Part shown: positions 33,926 to 44,895 of the stretch, one piece after another | How positions within the stretch are numbered: position 1 is the first letter of the stretch | Layout: the number at the start of each line of letters is the position of its first letter | NCBI GenBank assembly: GCA_001986395.2 | Contig: MQVO02000003.1 | Location: forward strand, 1,798,001 to 1,862,000 | DNA: 64,000 nt | Source: Irpex lacteus | Lineage: Eukaryota; Basidiomycota; Agaricomycetes; Polyporales; Irpicaceae | Reading direction: 5' to 3' | Program-made: the position numbers and the translations under genes | Notes under the pieces: model-generated | The model's database searches: none | The model's input: the letters and a program-made list of their open reading frames with translations, nothing else | What the model was told of the DNA's origin: nothing

Positions 33926-36900
33926 ATGTCTTCCGAGTCCCTCGCACAAGTCACCTCCTCTGGACCTAGCAAGGTCCCTGTACTGTCTGCTGGCGACCTC
34001 TCCATCGAGGTCTACTTGCGATGGAGGAATATGTGCGACGACTGTTTCGAACTCAAGGAAATTGACGTGGACGACAACAAGAAGCGTATCATCTTGGCTA
34101 TGACTGGTGTACAGAACCTCTTGATGCGCGACTGGTACGGAACCGATCGCGCTCGTCTTCAGGCACTTACTTGGGACGCCTTCGCACTCGAATTTCGTGA
34201 CCGTTGGCTCCCTCCGAACTGGGAACTGAAAGCGCGGAACAGTCTGGTTCGCATGCGGCAGGGTACATCTGATGCCTTCAAAGACTGGGTTATCAAGGTG
34301 GAAACCCTCAACGCGAATTTGACTGGTACCCCTTCGCACAAGGACGCCATGGCTCTACGCGCACACATCGAGTCCACCATGTGTGATCGCCTCGCACATC
34401 TCGCCGAAGCAGCCGAAGTCAGCACCATAGCTACGTACAAAGCTTGGAAGGACAAGCTCATCGTACTCGACAACGAACGCATCGCGACGCTCGGGGAAAT
34501 GATGCGACTGGCGGGGAAGCTCTCGAACTCGCGAGCCCCTTCATCCACTTCCAACCCTTCGTCCTCTGCGTCCTCTGCAAAACGCTCCGTACGCGAATAC
34601 CCACCGACTCTCACGTCCGCGGAGCGCTCCCTGCTTAGCAAACACGACGGTTGTTTCAAATGCCGCAAGTTCTACGCGGGTCACCGACAACCCACCTGTC
34701 CCGACAACCCTCCCAAGGCTCAAGGGTATACCGAGCTGACGGAAGAAGACGCACTTCGCGCGAAGCGCAGCCGCGACGCTAAGGTCAAGGTCAAGCGCGA
34801 GAACACCGCCGCGACTCGTCTCGACGACGAACTTCGTGGGGATCACGCGGCCGCCGTCAACGGCGTGTTGGACTATGGAACTGATTCCGACTTCAGCTCG
34901 GATAACTCTTTGTACGTGTCCACTTCTGCCGCTGCTTCTGCTTCTTCTCCTGCCCCCTCCGCGATACCTTCTCCTGCACTTTCTTCTTCTCCTGCGATAC
35001 CTGACGCCGCTCCTGCGACGCCTATTACTCCTGCCCGTACACATGCGAAACCCCTCTCGATACCACACTTTACTATCCGTGCGGTCGTTCATGACTCAAA
35101 CGGTCCCTGTTATAACACACCGATTCGCATGCTGATTGACTGTGGTTCTTCCACAGTTCTCGTTCGTTCTGATGTGGTCGAACGCCTCGCACTTCGGCGT
35201 CGCCCATTACCTTCTCCTATCGCATTAAATTCCGCATGGGGTTCTAAAGGAACCACCGCGACGCATTTCGTCAAACTTCGTATCTCGTTACGTTCCCTTG
35301 CATGGACGTCAGTCTCCGTTCGCGCACTCGTAGTAGACTCTCTGTGCTCGCCAGTCATTCTCGGCCAGCCCTTCCTCTCTTTAAACAACCTTGTCTTGGA
35401 CTGTGCGGCTCGCACGTGTATTGATAAAGTCCACGGTTTCGATTTGTTGAATCCTAATTGCACACCTGCAAAACCTGTAGAAACTCCGGTTTCTAATGTG
35501 CGTGCGTCGTTATACGAACGCCGTGCTGCTATGAAGGCTGCCGCTCGTTCCTCTCGTTCACCCCGTTCCCCTCGTCCGACTTGTGAAGAGGTTATTGACG
35601 ATGATTTCTTCCGTATACGCAATCCTCCCCTGGATATCCGCGAGGACCACGTCGTGGAACGAATAGACGTCGAGGACATTACGCCCTTGTATGGGACGAT
35701 TGCTCCACACGACGACGAACGTGAATGGCGACCGACAATCGCGGCCGTACGCAACACCATCGAACGCCTCGCGCTCGAGGAGCGATTCGCGAAGGAGGAG
35801 TCGACGATGCGCAATACCTACGCTGATGTCTTCCCCGCCGGAACTCCAAAGCTCGCGGACCTACCCACGGACGTGTACCACCGTTTCAAGCTGAAGAATC
35901 CCGACCTCGTCATTTCCAGACGGAGTTATGATTGCCCAAAGAAATATAGGGAAGCTTGGAAAGCATTACTGGACGATCATTTGGCAAGTGGTCGTATGCG
36001 TCCTAGTTCTTCACCTTACGCATCACCTTGTTTCTTAATCCCCAAAGCGGACCCTGCTGCAGCACCCCGTTGGGTGAACGACTACAGGATTCTAAACGAC
36101 AACACTGTTCCCGATCGTCACCCACTCCCTACTGTTGATGAAATACTCAGCGACTGTGGGAAGGGTAAGATCTTCGGGAAGTTAGACATGACGAATTCTT
36201 TCTTTCAGACGCGGGTACACCCCGACGACGTGCCTTACACCGCCGTGACGACACCCTTCGGGTTGTACGAGTGGCTTGTGATGCCACAGGGGTGTAGAAA
36301 CGCACCTGCGACGCACCAGCGGCGCATGATGAACGCGCTGAGGCCGCTTATTGGTAAAATCTGCCATGTGTACATAGATGACATTGTCATCTGGTCTCAA
36401 TCGTTGGAGGAACACCGTGCCAACGTGGCTGCGGTCCTTGATGCGCTACGTGCACATTCCCTCTATGCTTCTCCAAAGAATACTCAGCTATTTGCTTTAG
36501 AAATCGACTTCCTCGGCCACCACATTTCCGCAAAGGGGATTGAGGCGGACCCGAAGAAGTGCGAGAAAGTGACCCAATGGCCGACGCCGACATCGGCGAG
36601 CGACGTCCGTTCATTCATCGGGCTCGTCCGTTACGTGGACAAATTCCTCCCCCGTTTAGCTGAGTATACTGCCGTACTCACACCATTAACGACGAAGGAC
36701 GCTGACAAGGATTGGCCAGGATGGAATCATACCCACCAAGCCGCCTTCGACGCTATTAAGAAGCTGATCACTTCACGCGAGTGTCTCACGGTGATTGATC
36801 ACAACAACATGGGTGAGAATAAAATCTTCGTGTGTACCGATGCTAGTGACTGGGCCACAGGTGCGATATTGCTATACGGACCCACACGAGAGACCGCTCG

Positions 36901-39055
36901 TCCGGTCGCGTATGACTCGATGCAAATGGCACCCGCCGAGCTCAACTATCCGGTTCACGAGAAAGAACTCCTCGCGATCGTCCGTGCCCTTAAGAAATGG
37001 CGTTTAGACCTACTCGGTGTGCCTTTCACTGTTTATACCGATCACCAGACGCTACAGAACTTTACAAAGCAGCGCGACCTGTCCCGCCGCCAAGCTCGGT
37101 GGCAGGAGTTTCTCGGACAGTATGACTACGACACCGTGTACATCCCAGGCGAGGAGAACACCGCGGCGGATGCGCTGTCTCGGTTGCCACCCAAACTCCT
37201 TGACGACCTGCCTACTGTCGCGTCCACGTCATTCCGCGTGGCGAACGACAGCGAGTGGTTGGAAAAGGTCAAGAAAGGTTACACTACCGACGTGTGGTGC
37301 AAACGTCTACTCGACAATCCACCAATCTCTGTGAAATCGGTGAATGGTTTACTTTACATTCAGGACCGACTGATAATACCACGTATTCCAGAAATACGTG
37401 AGGCGCTGTTCCGTCTCGCGCATGACTCCCTCGGGCATTTTGGCTTCGAGAAGAGTTACGAGACATTACGGGCCGCGTATTATTGGCCGAAGATGCGTAC
37501 GGAGCTCGAATCCATGTATATTCCCTCATGCGATGATTGCCAACGCAACAAATCTCGTACTACGAAACCGCCCGGACCCCTCCACCCTCTCTCAGTTCCC
37601 CTCGCGAGAGGTGACTCCATAGCCATCGATTTCGTTGGTCCCTTACCCAAGGACGACGGCTTTGATTACCTTATGACAGTTACGTGCCGTTTAAACTCTG
37701 ATGTCCGTCTGATTCCGTGCACAAAGACCCTATCTGCAGATGCCGCAGCGGACCTGTTCTTCCGCTATTGGTACTGTGAAAACGGGTTGCCCTTGGAAAT
37801 TATCTCCGACCGCGATAAGCTGTGGACGTCAAAATTTTGGACCGCTTTGCATCGTCTCACCGGGGTGAAGATCAAAATGTCAACTTCGTACCACCCGGAA
37901 AGCGACGGCGCAAGCGAACGTACGAACAAGACGGTCATACAGGCCTTGCGGTACCATGTGGAACGGAATCAGACCGGCTGGGCAAAAGCCCTCCCTTCAG
38001 TACGTTTTGCTATTATGAACACTGTTAATAGCAGTACTGGCATCGCTCCGTTCCAGCTCCTCCAGGGTCGACGCCCGCGTCTGGTACCACCATTATTCGA
38101 CACCGCCGTGCAGGACGTCGCAAAGGAGTTCCCTTCGGAGGCCGCCCTTGCTCGAGACGTCTTACACCAGATTGACGGCGACGTTATGGAAGCTCAAGAC
38201 AATCTTATGCTCGCTAAACTCGAGCAAGCTCGTCACGCGGACGCACATCGTAACCCCGACCCCCCTCTCGAAGTGGGCGACGAGGTTATGCTATCCACCT
38301 TTCACCGTCGTCGCGAGTACTTACAGCGCGGAGACAAACGCGTTGCTAAATTTATGGTACGCTACGACGGACCTTACAAGATTACTCGTGCACACCCCGA
38401 AGCCTCCGCATATACCTTGAAACTGCCCGCGACGCTCAAGATATTCCCCACTTTTCACGTCTCACTGCTGCGCCCTTATCGTCGCGCCGACGGTTCCCTC
38501 TTCCCCTCCCGCATTCATCCCGAGCCCGGCCCCATTGTTGGCGAAGACGGTCAGGAAGGTTGGGTTGTAGATCGAATTCTAGACAAACGTAAGTGGGGGA
38601 GGGGGTACCAATACCTCGTTAGCTTCGACGGCTATGGGAAGGAAAGCGATACTTGGTTACCTGCCCGAGAGGTTGAAGACCTCTCGGCTTTTGACGAGTG
38701 GCTAAAGGTAAACGACCCTGAGCGGTACGCTCGGGACCAGGCAAAAGATGCCGCAGAGAAGGCAGCGGCAGAGGCAGCAGCCAAGGCAGACGGTAAGTTG
38801 CTGACCCCTCAGGATCAACCTGCGGCAGCGCAACCCGTTGCTACTTTGGCGACGCAATCCGTCCCTGCCCCATCTGCGTGGCGCGATCGTGCGGCGTGCT
38901 TGCACCCGGCCTCTGGTAGGCTCGAGCGTGAGGCGTCCAAAGACCCTGCACCTGGCGTGCTCGATTCGGAGGCGCTATTTAATAGCCCTGCACTTATCGT
39001 GCACGACGAGAGGTTAGATTGTTTCAAAGGTGGAGAGAGTGTAACCCCGACCTAG
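33926..39055 (+). CDS. Gag-Pol polyprotein of the chromovirus
   Basis: The frame is open from 33449, but the first in-frame ATG is at 33926, so an upstream non-AUG start or spliced leader is possible. Counting from 33926, gag comes first, with a CCHC-like knuckle (CFKC...H...C) of unusually long Cys-to-His spacing. The protease site follows as LIDCGSSTVLV, with Cys replacing the usual Ser/Thr. The reverse transcriptase has YIDD, and RNase H has FVCTDASDWATG. The integrase has an HHCC zinc region (HDSLGHFG...CDDCQ) and the DDE residues in AIDFVG, SDRD and GASERTNK. The C-terminal chromodomain is GWVVDRILDKRKWGRGYQYL to ESDTWLPAREVEDL. The chromodomain defines chromoviruses and steers integration to particular chromatin. 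All catalytic residues seen are intact. Confidence 0.93.
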   Translation: MSSESLAQVTSSGPSKVPVLSAGDLSIEVYLRWRNMCDDCFELKEIDVDDNKKRIILAMTGVQNLLMRDWYGTDRARLQALTWDAFALEFRDRWLPPNWELKARNSLVRMRQGTSDAFKDWVIKVETLNANLTGTPSHKDAMALRAHIESTMCDRLAHLAEAAEVSTIATYKAWKDKLIVLDNERIATLGEMMRLAGKLSNSRAPSSTSNPSSSASSAKRSVREYPPTLTSAERSLLSKHDGCFKCRKFYAGHRQPTCPDNPPKAQGYTELTEEDALRAKRSRDAKVKVKRENTAATRLDDELRGDHAAAVNGVLDYGTDSDFSSDNSLYVSTSAAASASSPAPSAIPSPALSSSPAIPDAAPATPITPARTHAKPLSIPHFTIRAVVHDSNGPCYNTPIRMLIDCGSSTVLVRSDVVERLALRRRPLPSPIALNSAWGSKGTTATHFVKLRISLRSLAWTSVSVRALVVDSLCSPVILGQPFLSLNNLVLDCAARTCIDKVHGFDLLNPNCTPAKPVETPVSNVRASLYERRAAMKAAARSSRSPRSPRPTCEEVIDDDFFRIRNPPLDIREDHVVERIDVEDITPLYGTIAPHDDEREWRPTIAAVRNTIERLALEERFAKEESTMRNTYADVFPAGTPKLADLPTDVYHRFKLKNPDLVISRRSYDCPKKYREAWKALLDDHLASGRMRPSSSPYASPCFLIPKADPAAAPRWVNDYRILNDNTVPDRHPLPTVDEILSDCGKGKIFGKLDMTNSFFQTRVHPDDVPYTAVTTPFGLYEWLVMPQGCRNAPATHQRRMMNALRPLIGKICHVYIDDIVIWSQSLEEHRANVAAVLDALRAHSLYASPKNTQLFALEIDFLGHHISAKGIEADPKKCEKVTQWPTPTSASDVRSFIGLVRYVDKFLPRLAEYTAVLTPLTTKDADKDWPGWNHTHQAAFDAIKKLITSRECLTVIDHNNMGENKIFVCTDASDWATGAILLYGPTRETARPVAYDSMQMAPAELNYPVHEKELLAIVRALKKWRLDLLGVPFTVYTDHQTLQNFTKQRDLSRRQARWQEFLGQYDYDTVYIPGEENTAADALSRLPPKLLDDLPTVASTSFRVANDSEWLEKVKKGYTTDVWCKRLLDNPPISVKSVNGLLYIQDRLIIPRIPEIREALFRLAHDSLGHFGFEKSYETLRAAYYWPKMRTELESMYIPSCDDCQRNKSRTTKPPGPLHPLSVPLARGDSIAIDFVGPLPKDDGFDYLMTVTCRLNSDVRLIPCTKTLSADAAADLFFRYWYCENGLPLEIISDRDKLWTSKFWTALHRLTGVKIKMSTSYHPESDGASERTNKTVIQALRYHVERNQTGWAKALPSVRFAIMNTVNSSTGIAPFQLLQGRRPRLVPPLFDTAVQDVAKEFPSEAALARDVLHQIDGDVMEAQDNLMLAKLEQARHADAHRNPDPPLEVGDEVMLSTFHRRREYLQRGDKRVAKFMVRYDGPYKITRAHPEASAYTLKLPATLKIFPTFHVSLLRPYRRADGSLFPSRIHPEPGPIVGEDGQEGWVVDRILDKRKWGRGYQYLVSFDGYGKESDTWLPAREVEDLSAFDEWLKVNDPERYARDQAKDAAEKAAAEAAAKADGKLLTPQDQPAAAQPVATLATQSVPAPSAWRDRAACLHPASGRLEREASKDPAPGVLDSEALFNSPALIVHDERLDCFKGGESVTPT

Positions 39056-39277
39056 GGTTACAACACGTGCGCGCTTCCTATTTAGGAAACGCTATAAGTT
39101 CGTTCGCTCTGGCCTTCGTCGTCTCTTCAGTATCTCTTACTGAGGTCTCGACGAAGGTACGTATTATTACTATTCATGTATATGAGTATCTCTTACTGAG
39201 GTCTCGACGAAGTCAATCCAGTGCTTGTTCCCGTTCTGGTTTCTCTTTGAGTGTTTCCGGCTGTACGCCGGCTTCCA
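39040..39277 (+). repeat. 3' LTR
   Basis: It appears identical to the 5' LTR over all 238 bp. The polyprotein reading frame enters it and stops at TAG 39053-39055, so the first 16 bases of the 3' LTR are coding. Confidence 0.92.
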
Positions 39278-39282
39278 TCAGT
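39278..39282. repeat. Target-site duplication, right copy
   Basis: TCAGT directly follows the 3' LTR and matches 33031-33035. Confidence 0.9.
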
Positions 39283-40090
39283 GCCCACCGGAATAAACAT
39301 GCGGCCAGGACTGGCAAGTTGGTCTACAAGCGGCTCTGGTAGCGTTGGGGCGGCTGCACCAACGTGTATAGCATCGTACGGTGCTATATTCGCCATTATC
39401 AGCGTCTGAAGTTGAAATCTGATCGGAATTCGACCTACCTTCCTGAGGATAGCCCTTTCTACCATCTCCAGCAATCATAATGATCCTCGACTCCTCTAAT
39501 GCCTGACTCAGACCGTCCTTCTTGAGATTGCCAATCGCGAAGTCCACGAGTTCGGGAATATGTTCAATACCAATGACCTTTCCTTCCGCACCTGACGGAC
39601 TTATAACAAGGTGGTGAAGAACGGCAGAGAGGTACCCCGAACCAGAGCCTACGTCAAGCACTTTGGCACCGGGCCCGAGATAAGGAAGGAGGTGCTCTGA
39701 AGCGTGTGCATGCTATAGTCGCGATCAGAGTCGGTCGAGTCGTGCACATACGAGAGCCACACCATGTGAGGAGCAGATATAGTGGCATCATATCCAATGA
39801 ATCTGCGGATGGGTCAGAGGAAGAGCCTCGAGTGGTGTAAGTTGTGCGGCTGACTGAGGTGAATCCTCGTACGCGTGCGCTTTATCCAGAACGTAGTTCG
39901 CACGATCGACTTTGCTCATAGCCTACGTATACAGCGCCAGTGTAGTATAAGTAGCCCAAGATACGATTGCGAAGAACGCCAGTGAATACAGCGGACGTAC
40001 GGTCGCGACTCGTTCAGAATGAAAGATTCCGTGCTTTGCCATGTTGGCAATCAATTCTGCGTTTGTCGCTCCTGTACATCTCCAAGCCAT
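39278..40090 (-). pseudogene. PIMT (protein-L-isoaspartate O-methyltransferase), 5' part truncated by retrotransposon
   Basis: The minus-strand exons 40090-40001, 39922-39855, 39802-39763, 39712-39439 and 39383-39278 encode the N-terminal four fifths of PIMT. Visible blocks are MAWRCTGATNAELIANM, the substrate-side SPQFIGYDATISAPHMHAHA, the SAM motif VLDVGSGSGYLSAVL, IGIEHIPELVDFA, and [20 protein letters not shown] ending [12 protein letters not shown] repairs isoaspartyl damage in ageing proteins using SAM. At the TCAGT site the frame runs into the antisense LTR, adds roughly 24 foreign residues, and stops at 39193. The last 46 or so native residues, including the conserved YVPLTD strand, are lost. 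Activity is doubtful. Another nucleus of a dikaryon may carry an intact allele. Confidence 0.92.
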
Positions 40091-40253
40091 GCTGAGTATC
40101 GAGATGATGGGGGCAGTAAAGAGTTACAGCGGCTATGAGCGTACTTATTGATTGTCACGAATGAGGCAATTTCCTAAACCTTCCTCCTCTCCGCGGTAGC
40201 TGCTCCGAGTATTAATCGCAGCCTGTCACGCTGGCAGTTCACCGTCACGCGAC

Positions 40254-40436
40254 ATGTCGAGTCAACCGCAGGACCAAGAGCCGACGAAAGATTGCAAGCA
40301 GAGTCGTCTCAGCAGTACATCTCAGATGAAGTGCCCAAATTGCAAGGAACCAAGGTGTTCGGGAACTGCTGAGTGTTTGCAAACGATTGCCCAGCGGGGC
40401 AAGCCCAAATCCTGGCAATATGATTGGCCTGCCTGA
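40254..40436 (+). CDS. Possible 60-residue protein with a Cys cluster
   Basis: This small open frame starts MSSQPQDQEPTKDCKQ and contains KCPNCKEPRCSGTAECLQ, a possible zinc-binding cluster. It lies between the divergent PIMT and Rli1 starts. No splice or homology support is available, so it may be 5' UTR sequence. Confidence 0.25.
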   Translation: MSSQPQDQEPTKDCKQSRLSSTSQMKCPNCKEPRCSGTAECLQTIAQRGKPKSWQYDWPA

Positions 40437-40557
40437 GAGCGGCGCTACTGCCACGTGGATACGGTGCCGTGCAAAGATTTGAAGATTTGGACCGACTCGA
40501 GCAGACTGCTCTGTGTCTCTTTCTTCTTATTCGTCTATCCCCGCGAAATCGCTTGCT

Positions 40558-42813
40558 ATGGCAGACAAAATCACTCGTATAGCCATCGTCGACGCCAATC
40601 GCTGCAAGCCTAAGCGATGCGCTCAAGAATGCAAGAAGGTGAGAGCCGTAATCTGATCGTTAAATCAAACGGGATTGACGAAGGTGGTTGTAGTCTTGCC
40701 CGGTCGTGAAGATGGGTATGTCTGGCGAGAGGCTGTTAATGTGCTATGACTAAAGCTGTATGAACAGGCAAGCTCTGCATTGAAGTGAAGCCTTCGGACA
40801 AGATCGCGTTTATCTCTGAATTCCTTTGCATTGGTTGTGGTATCTGTGTTAAGAAGTGCGTAAGGCGTGCATGATCTTTGGTAGAAAACAGCTGACCTTC
40901 TTCAATTCGCTATAGATGTCCCTTCGAAGCCATCACTATTATCAATCTGCCCACCAACTTGGATTCTCAGGTCACTCATCGATACACGGCGAACGCTTTC
41001 AAGCTCCATCGACTGCCCACCCCTCGTCCAGGACAGGTCTTGGGACTTGTCGGTACTAACGGTATCGGAAAGAGCACCGCCTTGAAAATCCTTGCTGGCA
41101 AGCTTAAACCCAATCTCGGCCGTTACGATGATCCCCCCGATTGGCAAGAAATCCTCAAGTACTTCCGTGGCTCAGAGCTGCAGAACTATTTTACCAAGGT
41201 ACTCGAGGATAACCTAAAGGCTCTCATCAAGCCACAATACGTCGACCACATTCCCCGTGCTATCAAGGGCAGCATGACTGTCTCTACCATGCTCGATTCG
41301 AAGCTCGAGCTTGACAATAAGCAAGAGCTTTGCGACGCTCTGGAGCTAAACGACGTCCTGACCCGTGAAGTCACACAGCTGTCTGGTGGAGAGCTGCAGC
41401 GATTCGCTATTGCCATGACCTGTATCCAAAGGGCAGATGTGTACGTGAATAGTCTCAGCTTGTACGTTCCAAAACTTATCCCCAGGCCAGTTACATGTTC
41501 GACGAGCCGTCCAGTTACCTGGATATTCGCCAACGTTTGGTCGCAGCTCAAGTGATTCGCAAGCTGCTGACACCGAGCAACTATGTCATCGCCGTGGAGC
41601 ACGATCTGTCTGTCCTTGATTATCTGTCCGATTTCATCTGCTGTCTTTACGGCAAGCCGTCTGTGTATGGTGTTGTCACCATGCCTTACTCCGTTCGTGA
41701 AGGTACGAAGCTACCCTTCTCTTGTAGAACTTTTTGCTAATAGAGGTGGTAGGCATCAACATCTTCTTGGATGGTTTCATTCCGACGGAGAACCTTCGAT
41801 TCCGTGAGGACTCGCTCTCTTTCAAGATGGTGGAAACCGCCGAAGAGCTCGTCGTCGACAAAACCCGACACTACTCGTACCCAGCCATGACCAAGACTCT
41901 CGGTGGCTTCAAGCTTACTGTCGAGTCCGGCAACTTCACTGACTCTGAGATCATCGTCATGTTGGGCGAGAACGGTACCGGAAAGACGACTTTCGTCCGC
42001 TTGCTCGCTGGCGATACTCCCGATGTCGAGACTGACAAGCAGACACTTGCTGTGTCCTTGAAGCCGCAAACCATCTCTCCCAAGTTCCCTGGTACCGTCA
42101 GAATGTTGCTGCTCAAGCAGATCAAGGCTGCGTTCATGCACCCTCAGTTCCAGACGGATGTGGTGAAGCCGATGAACTTGGACAATATCATCGATCAGGA
42201 GGTCAAGACGCTGTCCGGAGGAGAATTGCAGCGAGTTGCCATTGTGCTTGCGCTCGGAAAGCCCAACGTTTCTGTGTATCTGCTCGACGAGCCATCTTCG
42301 TACGTCTCACATTATTCGTATTGTGACGTAAAGCTTAACCAACTCTTGTAGGTTCCTCGACTCCGAGCAACGTATCATTGCCAGCAAGGTCATCAAACGG
42401 TAAGCAATTGAATGTCATTACGCAATCAATTTTACGATGTTTATCACTGCGACCTCCAGATTCATTCTCCACGCAAAGAAGACCGCCTTCGTTATTGAGC
42501 ACGATTTCATCATGGCTACTTACCTTGCCGATCGTGTCATTGTCTTCGAGGGCAAGCCCGCTATCGCCGCGACCGCTACGCCACCGCAATCCCTACTGAC
42601 CGGAATGAACAAGTTCTTGGCTTCTCTCGAGATTACTTTCCGTCGTGACCCGACCAACTATCGCCCTCGCGTGAACAAGCTCAACAGTATCAAGGATCGC
42701 GAGCAGAAGGGTATGTCATCTTCAACTCTTTTCTCAATATTGTGTCTCTCATTCCTGATTTCTCTCGCGATATAGCCTCCGGGAACTACTTCTTCCTGGA
42801 AGAATCGTCATGA
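40558..42813 (+). CDS. RLI1: Rli1/ABCE1, iron-sulfur ABC ATPase for ribosome recycling
   Basis: Nine exons (40558-40638, 40694-40715, 40768-40855, 40916-41440, 41491-41702, 41753-42299, 42352-42399, 42460-42710, 42776-42813) give 603 residues. The N-terminus has the two 4Fe-4S clusters: [12 protein letters not shown] with SCPV, and [15 protein letters not shown]. The twin ATPase domains have Walker [10 protein letters not shown] and [12 protein letters not shown] signatures [11 protein letters not shown] and [11 protein letters not shown], and Walker [11 protein letters not shown] and LLDEPSSFLD. A hinge region links them. The length matches the family (about 600). The essential protein splits 80S and post-termination ribosomes and joins initiation and quality control. 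The gene is intact, with a 22-nt and a 38-nt exon. Confidence 0.97.
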
Positions 42814-43539
42814 AACCTTCCCCGCGAAGGTTATCTTTACAGAGACGCCTTCTAGCCAGCTTCACAACCCAGTTCACGTTCAAGGAGGAGAGGACACTCC
42901 GAGTCAGCTGGCTAAGAGGGGGAAGCGAAAATTGCTCTTGTTAATGGGCATTGACTTGGGTCCCCGCGGTGTAGGATGAGAGGGCGACAGGATGTATTTC
43001 TATCATACGGGCTGTATTTTTAGCTATAATACGCGGGCCCAGGTTTGTGGAGAGGGTGAGAAGATATGGTGTGTAGGAAAGATGACGAAATGTTGTGTGT
43101 ATCCATATGCACGTTCATGGGTGTAATGTTGCACACGGTATGCACAATGACTATGCTCTTGGAGGTGTACTCGGGTTACTGACGGCGGCGGATATAACCT
43201 TGTCCACTTGTAAGTTGCGATTGTTGACAGAATCATACTTTTCAGGTAAGAGGGACGATCCTTTGATAAAAACAGGAATATGTACAAGAAAATCGGGCGC
43301 ATGTGGGTCTGTTTGCCCGTCGCAGTGGGTATAGGTCAAGCTGGTCTACGGCACACAGAACGTTACGGCAGCTGTGGCCTACTCCTTGTATCACCTCTAT
43401 GAGCAGATCTTCCCGGTGGTGTGGCTGCTTTCGAATGCCTCTTCAATTGCCTATGCGGTCATCAACCTGCCCGCACCGTACAGTATGGACCATGGCATAT
43501 CAAATTTGGACCGCTCGTTCAGAAAGACCGGCTGAGTAT
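42814..43539. other. Convergent intergenic region
   Basis: This lies between the 3' ends of the RLI1 gene (plus) and the dehydrogenase gene (minus). No coding or RNA feature is recognised. Confidence 0.5.
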
Positions 43540-44516
43540 TCACCACGGCAGCTCTTTGCCCGTGTACGCAAAGAACTTCCCAGAATCCGCAACTGTTGAC
43601 CGGGTCACAAGCTCCAAGATGGCTTCCACGCTCTCCGCTGGCTCAAGAACTGCTCCGGGACCGCCCATCACTGAAAATCGAACCACGTCAGTATAAGATG
43701 TTAAACCTGTCGAAATATCTGCTAACCTGTCTTCACCCAACCAGGATCAATAGCGATGACAGTCAGGTCTCGCTTTGTTTTCGCCTGTTTATGAGTCTGC
43801 GAGGGGAGGGCGTCAGTGAGTACCATTATTTGAGTCTGACGAGGAGCTATACGCACCAACATACTGACCGCCGTCTTGCTAATACTGTACGTCGCAGCCT
43901 TGGGCTCGTGATCAAGGCCCATACTCGCCAGGCCCGATGAGAAGTTGAGAATGAATTTCTTTTGAGACTTCTCGATCAGAGGTAGCAAAACTTGCGCAAG
44001 GTGGGCTGGGCCGACAACATTGATATTAAACGAGTCGAGCAAATCAGCTGGTTTGAAGTTGAAGGCTGTATCATCCGCCAAGTTCTGCAGGAAACAGAAG
44101 TATCAGTAAATTGCTGCATATTCAACCAAAGTAACGACAACATCTCCTTGACTCAGAGGGGAGAATTGCAACTCACAACAGCAGCATTATTGATCAAATA
44201 ATCTAAGCCACGATCCCCGACAATGGCCTGCACCGGCTGCACAATACTCTCGATAGCTTCGATTGAGCTAGTATCCAGCTTTAGGATGTGTAGGGTTCCC
44301 TTGGCATCGCCAACCAGACTGTCTAAGTCCGATGCTGTTGCGGGACTACGACATGTAGCAATAACGATATTCGTCGGCGAAGCTACAAGTTGCTTCACGA
44401 GTTCAAGACCGATTCCTCTTGAAGTACTATCATCAAAATACGATGAGTAGAGTGAACGCAGGGGTTGAACTGAGGGTATCGTACCCAGTGATGAGCCAGG
44501 TGAGGGTATCAGGCAT
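43540..44516 (-). CDS. Short-chain dehydrogenase/reductase (SDR)
   Basis: Five exons (44516-44485, 44426-44177, 44084-43857, 43796-43727, 43670-43540) give 236 residues of a classical SDR. The nucleotide-binding motif TGTSRGIG is split by the first intron. The motifs LDYLINNAAV, the catalytic Ser region LNFSSGLASMG and the YSISK active-site pair follow, then IDPGWVKT, which closes the fold. Classical SDRs oxidise or reduce small carbonyl or hydroxyl substrates with NAD(P). Similarity to the fungal group annotated as C-factor-like or sniffer-like carbonyl reductases suggests a reductase, but the substrate cannot be inferred. Confidence 0.9.
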
Positions 44517-44895
44517 GGCGGAAGTACGCAGGAGCAAGGAGAAACGTGGTAATCGACGGCTCCAAACTTTTCTCTTATGTGAGAGGGTTGATTGCTAATC
44601 TATGGGTGCCAGGGAGCATTTTGGGCAACACGGGAGAACATCGGTAGTACTTGCCAGCCACCGCGGTAGTACAGGGTAGTACGTATGCGTTCATGCATGA
44701 GAGAAGTGCCTCGTTCTAAGAACAACAATGGGGTTGTGATTTGGTATTTGGGACTATCCGGGGAGATGTTGTTTGGGTGAAATGGCCCGACCGTATTGCG
44801 TAGACTGGGTCCCACGAGAAGTCGGGATTCAATGCACAGAGCGAGCAAAGTGATGATATAGTGACTCTGGTATGGTCGATTACGATTGATAAGAC

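Larger units (their letters stand above)
33036..39277 (+). mobile_element. Intact Ty3/gypsy chromovirus LTR retrotransposon
   Basis: The element is 6,242 bp. It is bounded by 238-bp LTRs that begin TGTAACCCC and end GGCTTCCA, flanked by the 5-bp duplication TCAGT. The two LTRs appear identical base for base, so the insertion is recent. A single long open frame carries gag, protease, reverse transcriptase, RNase H, integrase and a chromodomain, in the Ty3 order. The purine-rich tract AAAGGTGGAGAGAG lies immediately before the 3' LTR. No standard tRNA primer-binding site starting TGG was found after the 5' LTR. The element lies in the opposite orientation to the PIMT gene it interrupts. No debilitating stop or frameshift was seen, so it could be autonomous. 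Confidence 0.95.
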
